Positions 1 through 9,507 of a stretch of 64,000 nt of DNA are shown here, in pieces (the first letter of the stretch is position 1; every line of letters starts with the position of its first letter). The notes beneath the pieces were generated by a model. That model did no database searches and was not told the DNA's origin. It saw nothing but the letters and a program-made list of their open reading frames with translations. The translations under genes and the position numbers were made by a program. This stretch comes from Planctomycetota bacterium. Its GTDB lineage: Bacteria > Planctomycetota > Phycisphaerae > Phycisphaerales > UBA1924. Location: assembly GCA_020831805.1 (NCBI GenBank), contig JAFIFX010000003.1, positions 62,001 through 126,000 on the forward strand. Direction: 5' to 3'.

Positions 1-1
1 C

Positions 2-328
<327 letters not shown>

Positions 329-397
329 TCCCACAAGCCCCAGCGTGCGGGGCGACGAACATGCCGCGGGGCGTCGAGAGGCGTCCCGCGGCGTTGC

Positions 398-1567
398 ATG
401 ATCGGCAGCCTTGAAACCTGGCGTTGGTCGGTCGGCGAGGACGCGGCCCCGCTGCGCGAGCGGCTCGCGCCGGGCATGAGCCCCGGCGCGATGGCGCGCC
501 TGCGCGACCGCTGGACGCCCGAGCAGATCGGCGTATGCGCCGAGCTGGCCGAGGCCAGGGCGAAGGCCACCGCCAAGTTTCCCGGGCGTGCGTCGGATCT
601 GGCCGCCGACCGGGCGGGGGTCGAGATGGCCAGTTCATCCGCCGCCGCACGGCACAAGGCCGAACGGATCGTCCGTCTCCTCGGCGACGAGGCCCGGGTG
701 CTCGATGCCTGCTGCGGCATTGGGGGCGACGCCATGGGCATGGCCGGGGCCGGCCTGCGTGTCACCGCGATCGATACCGACGAGCGGCGTGCGTGGATGG
801 CCGGCCACAACGCGGGCTGCGGATCGGCCTGCGCCGATGTGCTCGCGGTGGACATTGACGGGTACGACGCGGTCCACGCCGACCCGGCCCGGCGTGCCGC
901 AGGTCTGGGTGGGGCGCGGACGAGGGACGGGGACCGCTTCGATCCGCCGCTGGGCGATCTGTTCGACGCCATCGGCGACACGCCCTCGGCGATCAAGCTC
1001 CATCCCGGCGTGGATTCCGAGGCGTTGCCGGAGGGCGAGCTTGAGATCATCTCGGAATCCGGCCGGCTCACCCAGGCGGTGCTGTGGACCGGGCCACTGG
1101 CCGCGTCGCCGCGACGGGCCACCCTGCTGCACCACGACGCCCCCCCCGTCAGCCTCGCGGGCGTCGTCGACCGGCCCGATGACGCGAACGAGATCGACGC
1201 CTGGATCCACACCTTCGACCCCGCGGTCGAGCGGGCCGATCTGGTGGGACACCTGGCCCGCGAGACCGGGCTGCTGCCGGTGCATCCCGGTGTCGGCCTG
1301 CTGACGGGGCCCGAGCCGATCGGGTCCGTTTGGCTGCGGGCGTTCCGGGTCGTGGAGTCGATGCCCTGGAACTTCAAGCAGGTCCGCCGGCGACTGCGGG
1401 ATCTCGACGCCGGCGAGGTCACCGTCAAGACGCGGGGCGGCCTGGTCGACCCGGACCGCCTGGCGCGGGACCTCCGCGGCGGCGGGGACCGGGTTCTGAC
1501 CCTCTTCGCGCTGCGCTTCGGTGACCGGCCGATGGCGATCATCACACAACGGGAGCCCGCGACATGA
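398..1567 (+). CDS. Class I SAM-dependent methyltransferase with THUMP-like C-terminal domain
   Basis: 389 residues. A Rossmann methyltransferase core sits around residues 95-200, with motif I DACCGIGGDAMGMA (SAM-binding glycine loop), an acidic IDTDE strand end, and HADPARR where catalytic motif IV is expected. The C-terminal ~80 residues (from about PWNFKQVRRRL to LFALRFGD) resemble the THUMP-like domain found on this family of uncharacterised, probably RNA-directed methyltransferases. It uses SAM and yields SAH, the substrate of the upstream hydrolase. The start ATG is 69 nt after the ahcY stop. Its stop overlaps the metF start (ATGA), so it is probably translated with metF. The substrate is not known; assignment as an RNA methyltransferase is inferred from the family. 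Confidence 0.82.
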   Translation: MIGSLETWRWSVGEDAAPLRERLAPGMSPGAMARLRDRWTPEQIGVCAELAEARAKATAKFPGRASDLAADRAGVEMASSSAAARHKAERIVRLLGDEARVLDACCGIGGDAMGMAGAGLRVTAIDTDERRAWMAGHNAGCGSACADVLAVDIDGYDAVHADPARRAAGLGGARTRDGDRFDPPLGDLFDAIGDTPSAIKLHPGVDSEALPEGELEIISESGRLTQAVLWTGPLAASPRRATLLHHDAPPVSLAGVVDRPDDANEIDAWIHTFDPAVERADLVGHLARETGLLPVHPGVGLLTGPEPIGSVWLRAFRVVESMPWNFKQVRRRLRDLDAGEVTVKTRGGLVDPDRLARDLRGGGDRVLTLFALRFGDRPMAIITQREPAT

Positions 1568-2571
1568 ACGCGACACCCGATCCCACCACCGGCGCGACGC
1601 CCGATCAGCCCGCGGGGGCCCGGCCGGCCACGCCCGGGATGCACATCGCGGACATCTTCAAGCTGTCCCCCACCACCTTCTCGTTCGAGTTCTTCCCGCC
1701 GCGGTCGGAAGAACAGGCCGAGAAGCTGTACGAGCACATGCTGCGGCTGGAACAGCTCCGCCCGACCTTCGTGTCCGTGACTTACGGCGCGGGCGGGACG
1801 ACCCGAGAGCTGACGCGTGACCTCGTGCTCCGGGTCAAGGAGCGCACCACCCTCGCCCCGATGCCGCACCTGACCTGCGTCAAGCAGTCCGAGGGTGAGC
1901 TGAGCGAGCTGATCGGGGCCTACGCCGCGCACGGCGTCGCGAACATTCTTGCGCTCCGCGGCGATCCGCCGAACGGCCAGCCGCACGACTGGGGGACCGA
2001 GCGGTTCAAGTATGCTTCCGAGCTGGTCCGTTTCATCAAGGAACAGGGCCCCGCGCTCGGCCACCCGGATAAACGCGGCTTCGGGATCGGCGTGGCTGGT
2101 TTCCCCGAGGGCCACCCCTCCACGCCGAACCGGGTGCTGGAGATGGACTATCTCAAGGCCAAGGTCGACGCCGGGGCCGATTTCATCGTCACACAGATGT
2201 TCTTCGACAACCGGGATTTCTACGACTTCCGCGACCGCTGCGAACTGGCAGGCATCCGCGTCCCGATCATCGCCGGCATCATGCCCGTCCAGTCCGTCGT
2301 GGGCATGCGCCGCATGGCCGAACTCGCGCTGGGCATGCGCTACCCGGCCCCGATGCTCCGCGCCCTGCGCCGCACCGACGGATCGGACGACTCCATCAAA
2401 CGCTTCGGCGTCCACTGGGCCACCGAGCAGTGCCGCGACCTGCTCGACCACGGCGTCAAGGGGATCCACCTCTACACGCTCAATAAATCCAACGCGACCG
2501 TCGAGGTCTACCGCACGCTGGGCGTGTCGAGCACCGAGCAGCTCTTCACCGGCTGCGATATCGGGATCTGA
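1564..2571 (+). CDS. metF: 5,10-methylenetetrahydrofolate reductase
   Basis: 335 residues. This flavoenzyme reduces 5,10-methylene-THF to 5-methyl-THF with NAD(P)H, providing the methyl group for methionine synthesis. It has the (beta-alpha)8 barrel signatures: FSFEFFPPRS near the N-terminus with the catalytic Glu, VTYGAGG, ILALRGDPP, GVAGFPEGHP, DFIVTQMFFD and IIAGIMPV. A ~30-residue Pro/Ala/Thr-rich N-terminal extension makes it longer than the ~296-residue E. coli enzyme; the barrel begins at about residue 36. The ATG overlaps the methyltransferase stop by 4 nt (ATGA), and no better internal start is obvious. With ahcY it forms a methyl-cycle operon. Confidence 0.96.
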   Translation: MNATPDPTTGATPDQPAGARPATPGMHIADIFKLSPTTFSFEFFPPRSEEQAEKLYEHMLRLEQLRPTFVSVTYGAGGTTRELTRDLVLRVKERTTLAPMPHLTCVKQSEGELSELIGAYAAHGVANILALRGDPPNGQPHDWGTERFKYASELVRFIKEQGPALGHPDKRGFGIGVAGFPEGHPSTPNRVLEMDYLKAKVDAGADFIVTQMFFDNRDFYDFRDRCELAGIRVPIIAGIMPVQSVVGMRRMAELALGMRYPAPMLRALRRTDGSDDSIKRFGVHWATEQCRDLLDHGVKGIHLYTLNKSNATVEVYRTLGVSSTEQLFTGCDIGI

Positions 2572-2587
2572 GTCGGATTCCGCGTGT

Positions 2588-3259
2588 TTACCTCGAAGCT
2601 ACGACCAACCGCTCGAACAACGCCGGTCCGAGCCCGGCCTGTTCGGTCCGCTCCGGGTGCCACTGAACACCGAGATAGAACGGAAGATCCGGCAGGTCGA
2701 CGGCCTCGATCGTCCCGTCCGGAGCCGTGGCCAGCACCCGCATCGACCCCGCGTCGTCGATCGCCTGCTTGTGCCGGCTGTGCACCGTGCCCGAGGCCAG
2801 CGCAGATTCGTCCGCCGACACCACCGGGTGATCATGGTCCCAGTGCTCGGCCGCGTTGGGGTGGGTGTCCGGCATGTACTGATTCAGGCGTCCGCCGCGG
2901 ACCAAGGCCATCATCTGCATGCCCAGGCAAACGCCGAGCACGGGCTTCTCCGGCCACTCGTCGCGCAGGTGCTCGAGCAGGGCGGTCTCGAAGGCCTGGC
3001 GGGCCGGGAAGACCGGGGTGACCCGCGGGTCGGTCGGCTCGCCGAACGGCTCGGTCCTGGGGTCGTCCCCGCCGGTCAGCACGAAGCCGTCCATGCGGGC
3101 CGCCAGTTCCACCGCGCCCTCGTCCAGCGGGCTGAGCAGCACCGGCAGACCGCCGGCCTCCCACACCCGGGCGGAGTAGGCCGTGGTGCACGCGGCGGTT
3201 TCCCGTCCGTTGCGGTCGATCAGGTCCGCCGTGATGCCGATGAGGGGGCGTCGTGCCAT
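2588..3259 (-). CDS. Gamma-glutamyl-gamma-aminobutyrate hydrolase-like class I amidotransferase
   Basis: 223 residues of the peptidase C26 / PuuD-type family. Relatives hydrolyse gamma-glutamyl amides such as gamma-glutamyl-GABA in polyamine breakdown. Visible features are the N-terminal PLIGITAD strand, GFVLTGGDDP, the nucleophile elbow LGVCLGMQ with the catalytic Cys, VHSRHKQAI, and the GVQWHPER His-x-Glu pair near the C-terminus. All triad residues are present. It is convergent with metF (16 nt apart) and divergent from the DUF4340 gene. No polyamine genes are nearby, so the true substrate is unknown. Confidence 0.88.
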   Translation of the reverse strand: MARRPLIGITADLIDRNGRETAACTTAYSARVWEAGGLPVLLSPLDEGAVELAARMDGFVLTGGDDPRTEPFGEPTDPRVTPVFPARQAFETALLEHLRDEWPEKPVLGVCLGMQMMALVRGGRLNQYMPDTHPNAAEHWDHDHPVVSADESALASGTVHSRHKQAIDDAGSMRVLATAPDGTIEAVDLPDLPFYLGVQWHPERTEQAGLGPALFERLVVASR

Positions 3260-3321
3260 GGCCCAGGATTGTCGGCCGGATTCCCGCCCGGTGTCCAGCG
3301 GAGGGCGATAGAGTCTGTTCC

Positions 3322-4701
3322 ATGCGATTGCAATCGGTGCTGATCTGGATCGTGGTCGCCGGCCTACTGGCCGGCCTGGTGGCCGTCACCCGTTCTGGCG
3401 GGTCCGCCCCCGCCGCCGCACGGTCGGACGGCCGGACGACCTGGACAGTGCCGGTCGACCCCGCCCGCGTCGCCTCGATGGCCCGCTCGATCGATGGCCA
3501 GCCCGCCGGCGGCGCGGAGCGGACCGGCCCGGACCGCTGGCTGGTCCGGTGGACCGGAGCGGATGCCGAACCCCGGGCGTGGCACGCGGATCCGGGCAGG
3601 GTCCGTGCGGCCTTGCGGCTGCTCAGCACGGCCGAGATCATCCGGACCGACGAGCAGTCCGAACTGACGCCCAGAAACACCCTTCGCATCACGGAGCAGG
3701 ACGGCCGATCGGTGGAGATCTGGTTCGGCGACCGCGCCGCGGGCGGGCAGACGCCCGTCGTGGTGCTGGTCAAGGGGCCCGACGGCATCGCGCAGCAACG
3801 CGTCGACGGACGGATCGGCTCGGGCATCCCCGACGCCATGGTCCGCACCGACTGGACCGCCTGGCGGGACCCCACCCTGTTCGAGGCCACCGCCTCGGGC
3901 ACCAACGCGATCGGCGTGCGTTTCCGTGAGCGGGCGGTCCGGCTCGAGCGCGGCGGACGCGGCTGGCGCATCGCCGAGCCGTTCGAGATGGACGCCGACG
4001 GTTCCGAGGTGGAGCGATTGATCGCCACGCTCGGCGCGATGCAGGCATCCAGTTTCGCCGACGCGTCCGGGGATGATGTCACGGGTCTCGACGAACCGCT
4101 GGCTTCCATCCGCGTGGAGACGGGCGCGGGCGTCCGGATGATGGATGTCGGGCGTGCCGGGTCGGACGGGTTGGTCTATGCCCGGCTGACCGACGGCGAC
4201 CGTACGGCGGTGATCCGCATGCCGGCCGAGGCGCTCTCGCGTGTTTCCGCCGCCGCGGAGGCCTATGTCCGGCGCTCGCCGCTGGGCATCAGCCCGGCCG
4301 AGGTTGGCTTGGTCCGCCTGCAGGATCCTCGGGACGAGACCCGCTTCGAGGCGACCCGCGAGGCCGGCCAGTGGCAGTCCGGCGGCGACCCGGTGTCCCC
4401 GAACCAGCGGGACGCCATCGACCGCCTGCTCCGGGTGCTGGCGTCGCAGCCCGCCGCCCGGGTGATGCTGGCCCAAAGCCCGGACGAGACAACGCGGGGC
4501 CGCCTCGGCACGATCATCTGCGGCACGCGGGAAAGGCTGCCGCTCGCGGCCTTCCGGCTCCGAGCCGAGGACGGGCCGGACGGCCTGCGCCTGATCGTCG
4601 CGATGGACCGGGGCGAGGCGGGGGAACTCGCCTGGACCATCGTCAGCGAAGAGGCCCGCGCGGTGATCGCCTGGGTCGGTGCGATGTCCGCCGGCGGGTG
4701 A
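3322..4701 (+). CDS. DUF4340 domain-containing membrane-anchored protein
   Basis: 459 residues. One N-terminal membrane segment (about residues 7-24, LIWIVVAGLLAGLVAV) anchors a long extracytoplasmic region built of repeated small alpha/beta units, as in DUF4340 proteins. The recurring pattern of a hydrophobic strand, EQDGRSVEIWFGD and later VETGAGVRMMDVG fits that family. Members often sit next to gliding/ABC export genes (GldG-like), but none is adjacent here. I chose the ATG giving MRLQSVLIW because the upstream in-frame ATG at 3253 would add 23 residues with no hydrophobic character and would overlap the divergent gene. The function is unknown. Confidence 0.75.
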   Translation: MRLQSVLIWIVVAGLLAGLVAVTRSGGSAPAAARSDGRTTWTVPVDPARVASMARSIDGQPAGGAERTGPDRWLVRWTGADAEPRAWHADPGRVRAALRLLSTAEIIRTDEQSELTPRNTLRITEQDGRSVEIWFGDRAAGGQTPVVVLVKGPDGIAQQRVDGRIGSGIPDAMVRTDWTAWRDPTLFEATASGTNAIGVRFRERAVRLERGGRGWRIAEPFEMDADGSEVERLIATLGAMQASSFADASGDDVTGLDEPLASIRVETGAGVRMMDVGRAGSDGLVYARLTDGDRTAVIRMPAEALSRVSAAAEAYVRRSPLGISPAEVGLVRLQDPRDETRFEATREAGQWQSGGDPVSPNQRDAIDRLLRVLASQPAARVMLAQSPDETTRGRLGTIICGTRERLPLAAFRLRAEDGPDGLRLIVAMDRGEAGELAWTIVSEEARAVIAWVGAMSAGG

Positions 4702-4733
4702 AACGCGATGTGTCTATGTTGGCATGATCCGGG

Positions 4734-6302
4734 TTAGGCCCGGGCGGTTGCGGAAACGCCCGCGCCGATGTCGCGTCGGTACTGCATGCCGTCGAACCGG
4801 ATCCGGTCACAGGCCCGGTACGCGTGGGCCCGGGCCGTGGCGAAGTCCGGCGCCAGGGCGGTGACCCCGAGCACGCGACCGCCGGCGGTCACGAGCGTGC
4901 CGCCCTCGGAACGGGTCCCGGCGTGGTACACCCGAACGCCATCGACCTCCTGGGCCTTGTCGATCCCGACGATCTCGCCGCCGGTCTTCGGATCGGCGGG
5001 ATAGCCCGGGCTGGCGAGCACGACGCAGACCGCGTGCTGCTCGCTGAACCGCACATCGACCTCGTCCAGCCGGCCTTCGGCCGTCGCGAGAAACAGCTCG
5101 ATCGCATCGGACTCGAGCCGGGCCATCAGCGGCTGGCACTCCGGATCGCCGAACCGCGTGTTGAACTCGAGCACCTTCGGCCCGCCTGGCGTGAGCATGA
5201 GCCCGGCGTACAGCACGCCGCGGAAGTCGATCTCCTCGCGGCGCAGCGCATCGGCGATGGCGACGAAGACATCGGTCTCGACCGTGCGCATGACAGCCTC
5301 GTCGACCGTGTCCGCCGGGCAGAACGCGCCCATGCCCCCGGTGTTCGGGCCGGTGTCCCCTTCGCCGAGGCGTTTGTGGTCCTGGCAGGGCGGCAGGATC
5401 AGGATGTTCCGGCCATCGAGCAGCGCGAGGATCGAGACCTCGGTCCCCTGCAGCCGTTCTTCGACGATGACCTTCTTGCCCGCGTCGCCGAACACCTTTC
5501 GCACCATCATGTCGTCGATCGCGTCGAAGGCTTCACGGAGCGTCGCCGGCAGGATCACGCCCTTGCCCTTGGCCAGCCCGCAGGCCTTGATGACCGGCAG
5601 ACTCTTGCGGGGCGCATCCCAGGCCGCCGCGATGCGCTTGGCCAACGCGACCGTATCGGCGCGATCGCGCCCGATGCCCGCGTCCTTGAGCAGCGAGAGG
5701 TCGGGAGCCCCCACCGTACCGCCATGGGTCGCGGCGGTGCCGACCCGGACCAGGGCCGCCAGCGCGTGGTACCGGGCGCTCTGGTCCTGGATCCGGTCCA
5801 GCCCCTCGATCAGCCCGGACACTTCCTCGTCGTCCCGGGCCACGGCGACCAGGTAGTGCTTGGCCGCATTGGGATCGGTGAAGACCCGCCCCTCGCCCGT
5901 CGGGACGGACGCTGATCGCATCATCTGCTTGGCGAACGCCTTGTCCGACTCAAGCATCGCCCCGGCTTTGCCCGGCCCGAAGACCGGCCGCACCGAGCCG
6001 TCCGATTTCTTCCGCAGCGCGTCCGCGTAGCCCTCGGCCAAGGGATCCTCGGGACCGATCACGACCAGGCCGATGTTCTTGCGGTCGCAGAACTGCTGGA
6101 GCCGGTACAGCTCCTTGCCGGAAACCGGCACATCCACCGGGGTTCCCAGGGCCGCCAGACCGGGGTTGGACGGGTGGGTGATGTACAGCGTGTCCAGCAG
6201 CGGCGAGCGGGACATCGCCTCGGCCAGCGCGTGCTCACGCCCGCCCCCACCGATGAGCAGCACATTCAGCTTGGAACCGGTCAAACCTGTCGCGTCGGTC
6301 AT
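4734..6302 (-). CDS. purD: Phosphoribosylamine-glycine ligase (GAR synthetase) with a long insertion
   Basis: 522 residues. It catalyses ATP-dependent joining of glycine to phosphoribosylamine, the second step of purine synthesis. Signatures are LLIGGGGREHAL at the N-terminus, VVIGPEDPLAEG, IKACGLAKGKGV, EERLQGTEVSILAL, GPNTGGMGAFCP and LEFNTRFGDPECQ. The family is usually ~420-430 residues. The extra length comes mainly from about 80 residues at ~152-234, between FTDPNAAKHYL and PVIKACGLAKG, inside the ATP-grasp domain. The start (MTDATGLTG) overlaps the pdeM stop as ATGA, making purD the last gene of a long minus-strand chain. It is the only recognised purine gene in the window. Confidence 0.93.
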   Translation of the reverse strand: MTDATGLTGSKLNVLLIGGGGREHALAEAMSRSPLLDTLYITHPSNPGLAALGTPVDVPVSGKELYRLQQFCDRKNIGLVVIGPEDPLAEGYADALRKKSDGSVRPVFGPGKAGAMLESDKAFAKQMMRSASVPTGEGRVFTDPNAAKHYLVAVARDDEEVSGLIEGLDRIQDQSARYHALAALVRVGTAATHGGTVGAPDLSLLKDAGIGRDRADTVALAKRIAAAWDAPRKSLPVIKACGLAKGKGVILPATLREAFDAIDDMMVRKVFGDAGKKVIVEERLQGTEVSILALLDGRNILILPPCQDHKRLGEGDTGPNTGGMGAFCPADTVDEAVMRTVETDVFVAIADALRREEIDFRGVLYAGLMLTPGGPKVLEFNTRFGDPECQPLMARLESDAIELFLATAEGRLDEVDVRFSEQHAVCVVLASPGYPADPKTGGEIVGIDKAQEVDGVRVYHAGTRSEGGTLVTAGGRVLGVTALAPDFATARAHAYRACDRIRFDGMQYRRDIGAGVSATARA

Positions 6303-7030
6303 GGGCGATCGTAGGCGACGGTGCCCGATCCGCTCGGCCTCGGAGCCGCCCACCGCGTCGCCAGAGGCGACACCGGGATGACCTCGCGATCGCCCGCGGC
6401 GAACACCGCGTGATCGGCCTCGATCGCCATCGCGCAGCCGCCCGTGAACGATCCGAACGCGGGAAGAATCCCCACACCCCCCGCGAACCAGAAGCACGCC
6501 GACCGCACGCGCCCGGGTGTTCTCGACGGTCCCACCGACACCACCGGGTGCAGGTGCCCGCAGAGCGTGGGTCGTTTCTCCGTATCCGGAGCGGGCGGCT
6601 CGTGCGTCAGGCGCAGGCCCTTGATCGCGAGTTCCGGCCCGAGCACCCGCACCCCGAGGCAGGCGCAGTCGTCGGCCCGCCGATCATGGTTGCCCGGGAT
6701 GAGGTCCACCCCGACCCCGGACCAGGTGTCCCGCCAGGCGCGGACCACATCACGGGTTCGCTCCCGGGTCGCCGCCGCGTCGTGGACCAGGTCCCCCAGC
6801 ACGATCAGGCGTCCGGCCCGGGTCGTTCGCAGCAGGGCCGACAGCCGCTCCAGATCCCGCCCGGTCACCGCCTCGGGGACGGGCACGCCCATCGATCGGA
6901 ACGAGGCCGGTTTGCCGAGGTGGACATCGGCGACAAGGAGAATCCCGGCATCGGCCATCCACGCCGCCCGGTCGGGCAGCAGGACCAGCCGCGTGCCGTG
7001 CCAGTCGATCTCGACGGATCCGGGGCTCAT
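6299..7030 (-). CDS. pdeM: Ligase-associated DNA damage response endonuclease PdeM (metallophosphoesterase)
   Basis: 243 residues of the calcineurin-like phosphoesterase fold. Metal ligands are visible as LVADVHLGK (DxH), VLGDLVHD (GDxxxD), LIPGNHDRR (GNHD) and LCGHLHPVV (GHxH). In the P. putida-type Lhr/MPE/Exo/Lig cluster this protein is a manganese-dependent DNA endonuclease/phosphodiesterase. It is the third of four such genes here, with a 4-nt ATGA overlap to the helicase upstream and another to purD downstream. Length fits the family. The start was set by the overlap; longer in-frame extensions run antisense-like through the helicase gene. Confidence 0.9.
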   Translation of the reverse strand: MSPGSVEIDWHGTRLVLLPDRAAWMADAGILLVADVHLGKPASFRSMGVPVPEAVTGRDLERLSALLRTTRAGRLIVLGDLVHDAAATRERTRDVVRAWRDTWSGVGVDLIPGNHDRRADDCACLGVRVLGPELAIKGLRLTHEPPAPDTEKRPTLCGHLHPVVSVGPSRTPGRVRSACFWFAGGVGILPAFGSFTGGCAMAIEADHAVFAAGDREVIPVSPLATRWAAPRPSGSGTVAYDRP

Positions 7031-9507
7031 GACCGGGCTTTGTAGGTTCGATGCGAACGGGCTTCCATCTGGGCCGCCAGTTTGCGCACCCGATCCTCCC
7101 AGGACTCGCTGGTCACGGTCGTTGCCCGCAGGCTCTCGGCGTACAGCGGAAAAGCCAGCGGTGAAAGCACGGGCGTTTCCATCACCCGGATCGACAGGCT
7201 GGCGGCCCGCTCGAGCGCCCGGTCCAGCCGCGACAGTTCCAACTGCTGATCCAGCACCTCGCGCTGGGCCTGGAAGAGAAGAAGATTCTGCGGATCGAAC
7301 TCGCGGAAGACATCGAAGAACATGTCGCTGGACGCCTGGAGGTGGCGTGTGCGGACCTGGCGACCGGGATACCCCTGGTGCGTCAGCCCGGCGATGCGGG
7401 CGATCTCCCGGAACTGGCGCCGCGCGAACTCCGCGGCGTTCACCGCCGAGAGCAGGTCGTCGAGCAGGCCCTCCCGCACCAGCAGCTCCTGCCAGGTCTC
7501 CGCGTCGGTCTCGATCGGCTCGTCGCAGGACAGCTCGATGCCGTAGTCGTTGACCACCGCCGTCACCGACCGCGGGGACAGCCGGCTGAGTCGAAGGCTC
7601 AGCACCGCGCCGAGCCCCTCGTGGGCGAGCCGCCCGGCGAAGGGAAAGACGAACACATGGTGACGCCCGCGGACCTTGGCATGCTCGATCAGCAGCGCAT
7701 CCGGCGTGGGGATCACCGACAATGTCTCCTGGAGTTCCAGGAGCGGCCGGACGCACGCCATCTCGGGTCCTTCGTAAACGCCGGCCGCCGCCGCACGGAG
7801 CTGGTCCTGCACCGCCGACGCCAGCTGCGTCGAGAGCGGCATCTTCCCGCCGTTCCACCGGGGCACGGCCCCCCGGACCGATCGGGCCCGCTCGACCGTG
7901 GCCGTCATCTCGCGGAGTTTCTTCAGCTCCAGGACCTTCCCGGCGAAGACGAACCGGTCCCCGATGTTCAGCCGGGCGACGAAGGACTCCTCGATGCTCC
8001 CAAGCACCTTGCCGTTCGGGTACGCCACCTTGACCGCGTCGTCGGCGACGATGGTGCCGATGTTCATCCGGTGGCGTGTGGCGATCGCCCTGGACGCGAC
8101 CTTCATCAGCCCGCCGATGTCCACCAGCCGGGCGTACTCCGGGTAGACGGTCAGCGCCTCACCGCCCCGACGCACGAAGTCCATCGCCCAGGCCCAATCC
8201 CGGTCCGTCAGATCGTGGAACGCCCAGGTCGATCGGACCTCGGCCTTCAACGCGTCCTCGTCGAACCCTTCGGCCATGGCGGCCGTCACGAGGTGCTGCA
8301 CCAGCACATCCAGCGGCTTGGCGATCGGCTCGCGCGACTCAAGCTCCCCGCGTGCGACCGCGTCCCGCACCCCGGCGAACTCGATCATCTCGAACGCGTG
8401 CGTCGGCACGCCCACGATCCGGCTGACCGCGCCGGGCCGGTGCCCGGACCGACCCGCCCGCTGCACGATCCGGGCCACGCCCTTGGGGCTGCCGATCTGG
8501 ATCACCTGGTCCACCGGCGCGAAGTCAACACCCAGGTCCAGGCTCGAGGTGCTCACGACGCACTTGAGCCCGCCTTCTTCCCCCTTGAGCATGCGCTCGA
8601 CCATGTCACGGAGTTCCCGGTCCAGAGAGCCGTGGTGCAGGGCGACCCGCCCGATGAGGTCCGGGGCCTTGCGCACGATCTCGCGGAACCAGATCTCGGC
8701 CTGCGAACGCGTGTTGGTGAAAACGAGCGTCGACTCGGCCGCCCGAACCCGATCGATCACCTGCCCGGACAGCGCGGTGCCGATGTGCCCCGCCCAGGGA
8801 TAGCGATCGACCGATTCGGGCAGCAGGCACTCGATCTCGATCGGCTTGTCCGCGGTGCCCCGGATCATCGCGGGCTCCGGCCGGTCCGGCCCCACCAGCA
8901 CCCGCGCCGCGGTGTCCAGGTTGCCCAGCGTCGCCGAAACCCCCCACACCCGCAGGTCAGGGGCGCACGCCCGCAACCGGGACAGGGCCAGCTCGGTCTG
9001 CACGCCCCGTTTGGTGGACAGCAGCTCGTGCCACTCGTCGCAGACCACGCAGCGCAGGCCCCGGAGCTGGCGGAGCGTCTCCGGGTAGGTCAGCAGGATC
9101 GTCAGGCTCTCGGGCGTGGTGACCAGCGCGGTCGGCAGGCGCTTGCGCTGCCGGCTCTTGACCGAGGAGGTCGTGTCGCCCGTCCGGGTTTCGACGGTCC
9201 AGCGCAGGCCGAGCGCATCGGCGGATTCCTGCAGGGCCCGTGCCGTGTCGCTCGCCAGCGCCCGCAGCGGCGTGACCCACACCACCCGGATCGGGTCGGG
9301 CGATTCTGCGGTCGGCTCGGGACCCCGCAGCCGCTCGAGCACCGGTCCCAGCCACGCCGCGAAGGTCTTGCCCGTGCCCGTCGGCGAGAAGATCAGCCCG
9401 TCTCGCCCTCCGAGGTACGCCTCCCACGCGTGGTGCTGAAAATCAAACACGGTCCACCCGCGCGAGGCGTACCAGTCCGTCAGCACCCTGGGCAGGTCGA
9501 GCGTCAT
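7027..9507 (-). CDS. Ligase-associated DNA damage response DEXH-box helicase (Lhr core type)
   Basis: 826 residues, an SF2 helicase of the Lhr-Core group. A short N-terminus with a Q-motif-like FDFQHHAW precedes Walker A SPTGTGKT (Lys47). Further motifs are TPLRAL (Ia), CDEWHEL (motif II, DEWH), GVSATLGNL (III), VFTNTRSQAE (IV), TSSLDLGVDF (V) and QRAGRSGHR (VI). The C-terminal ~350 residues match the winged-helix plus Lhr-specific region, ending with KAYKAR-like basic residues. It is an ATP-dependent 3'-5' DNA/RNA:DNA translocase in characterised relatives. It lies between the ligase and pdeM with ATGA overlaps at both ends. Confidence 0.93.
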   Translation of the reverse strand: MTLDLPRVLTDWYASRGWTVFDFQHHAWEAYLGGRDGLIFSPTGTGKTFAAWLGPVLERLRGPEPTAESPDPIRVVWVTPLRALASDTARALQESADALGLRWTVETRTGDTTSSVKSRQRKRLPTALVTTPESLTILLTYPETLRQLRGLRCVVCDEWHELLSTKRGVQTELALSRLRACAPDLRVWGVSATLGNLDTAARVLVGPDRPEPAMIRGTADKPIEIECLLPESVDRYPWAGHIGTALSGQVIDRVRAAESTLVFTNTRSQAEIWFREIVRKAPDLIGRVALHHGSLDRELRDMVERMLKGEEGGLKCVVSTSSLDLGVDFAPVDQVIQIGSPKGVARIVQRAGRSGHRPGAVSRIVGVPTHAFEMIEFAGVRDAVARGELESREPIAKPLDVLVQHLVTAAMAEGFDEDALKAEVRSTWAFHDLTDRDWAWAMDFVRRGGEALTVYPEYARLVDIGGLMKVASRAIATRHRMNIGTIVADDAVKVAYPNGKVLGSIEESFVARLNIGDRFVFAGKVLELKKLREMTATVERARSVRGAVPRWNGGKMPLSTQLASAVQDQLRAAAAGVYEGPEMACVRPLLELQETLSVIPTPDALLIEHAKVRGRHHVFVFPFAGRLAHEGLGAVLSLRLSRLSPRSVTAVVNDYGIELSCDEPIETDAETWQELLVREGLLDDLLSAVNAAEFARRQFREIARIAGLTHQGYPGRQVRTRHLQASSDMFFDVFREFDPQNLLLFQAQREVLDQQLELSRLDRALERAASLSIRVMETPVLSPLAFPLYAESLRATTVTSESWEDRVRKLAAQMEARSHRTYKARS

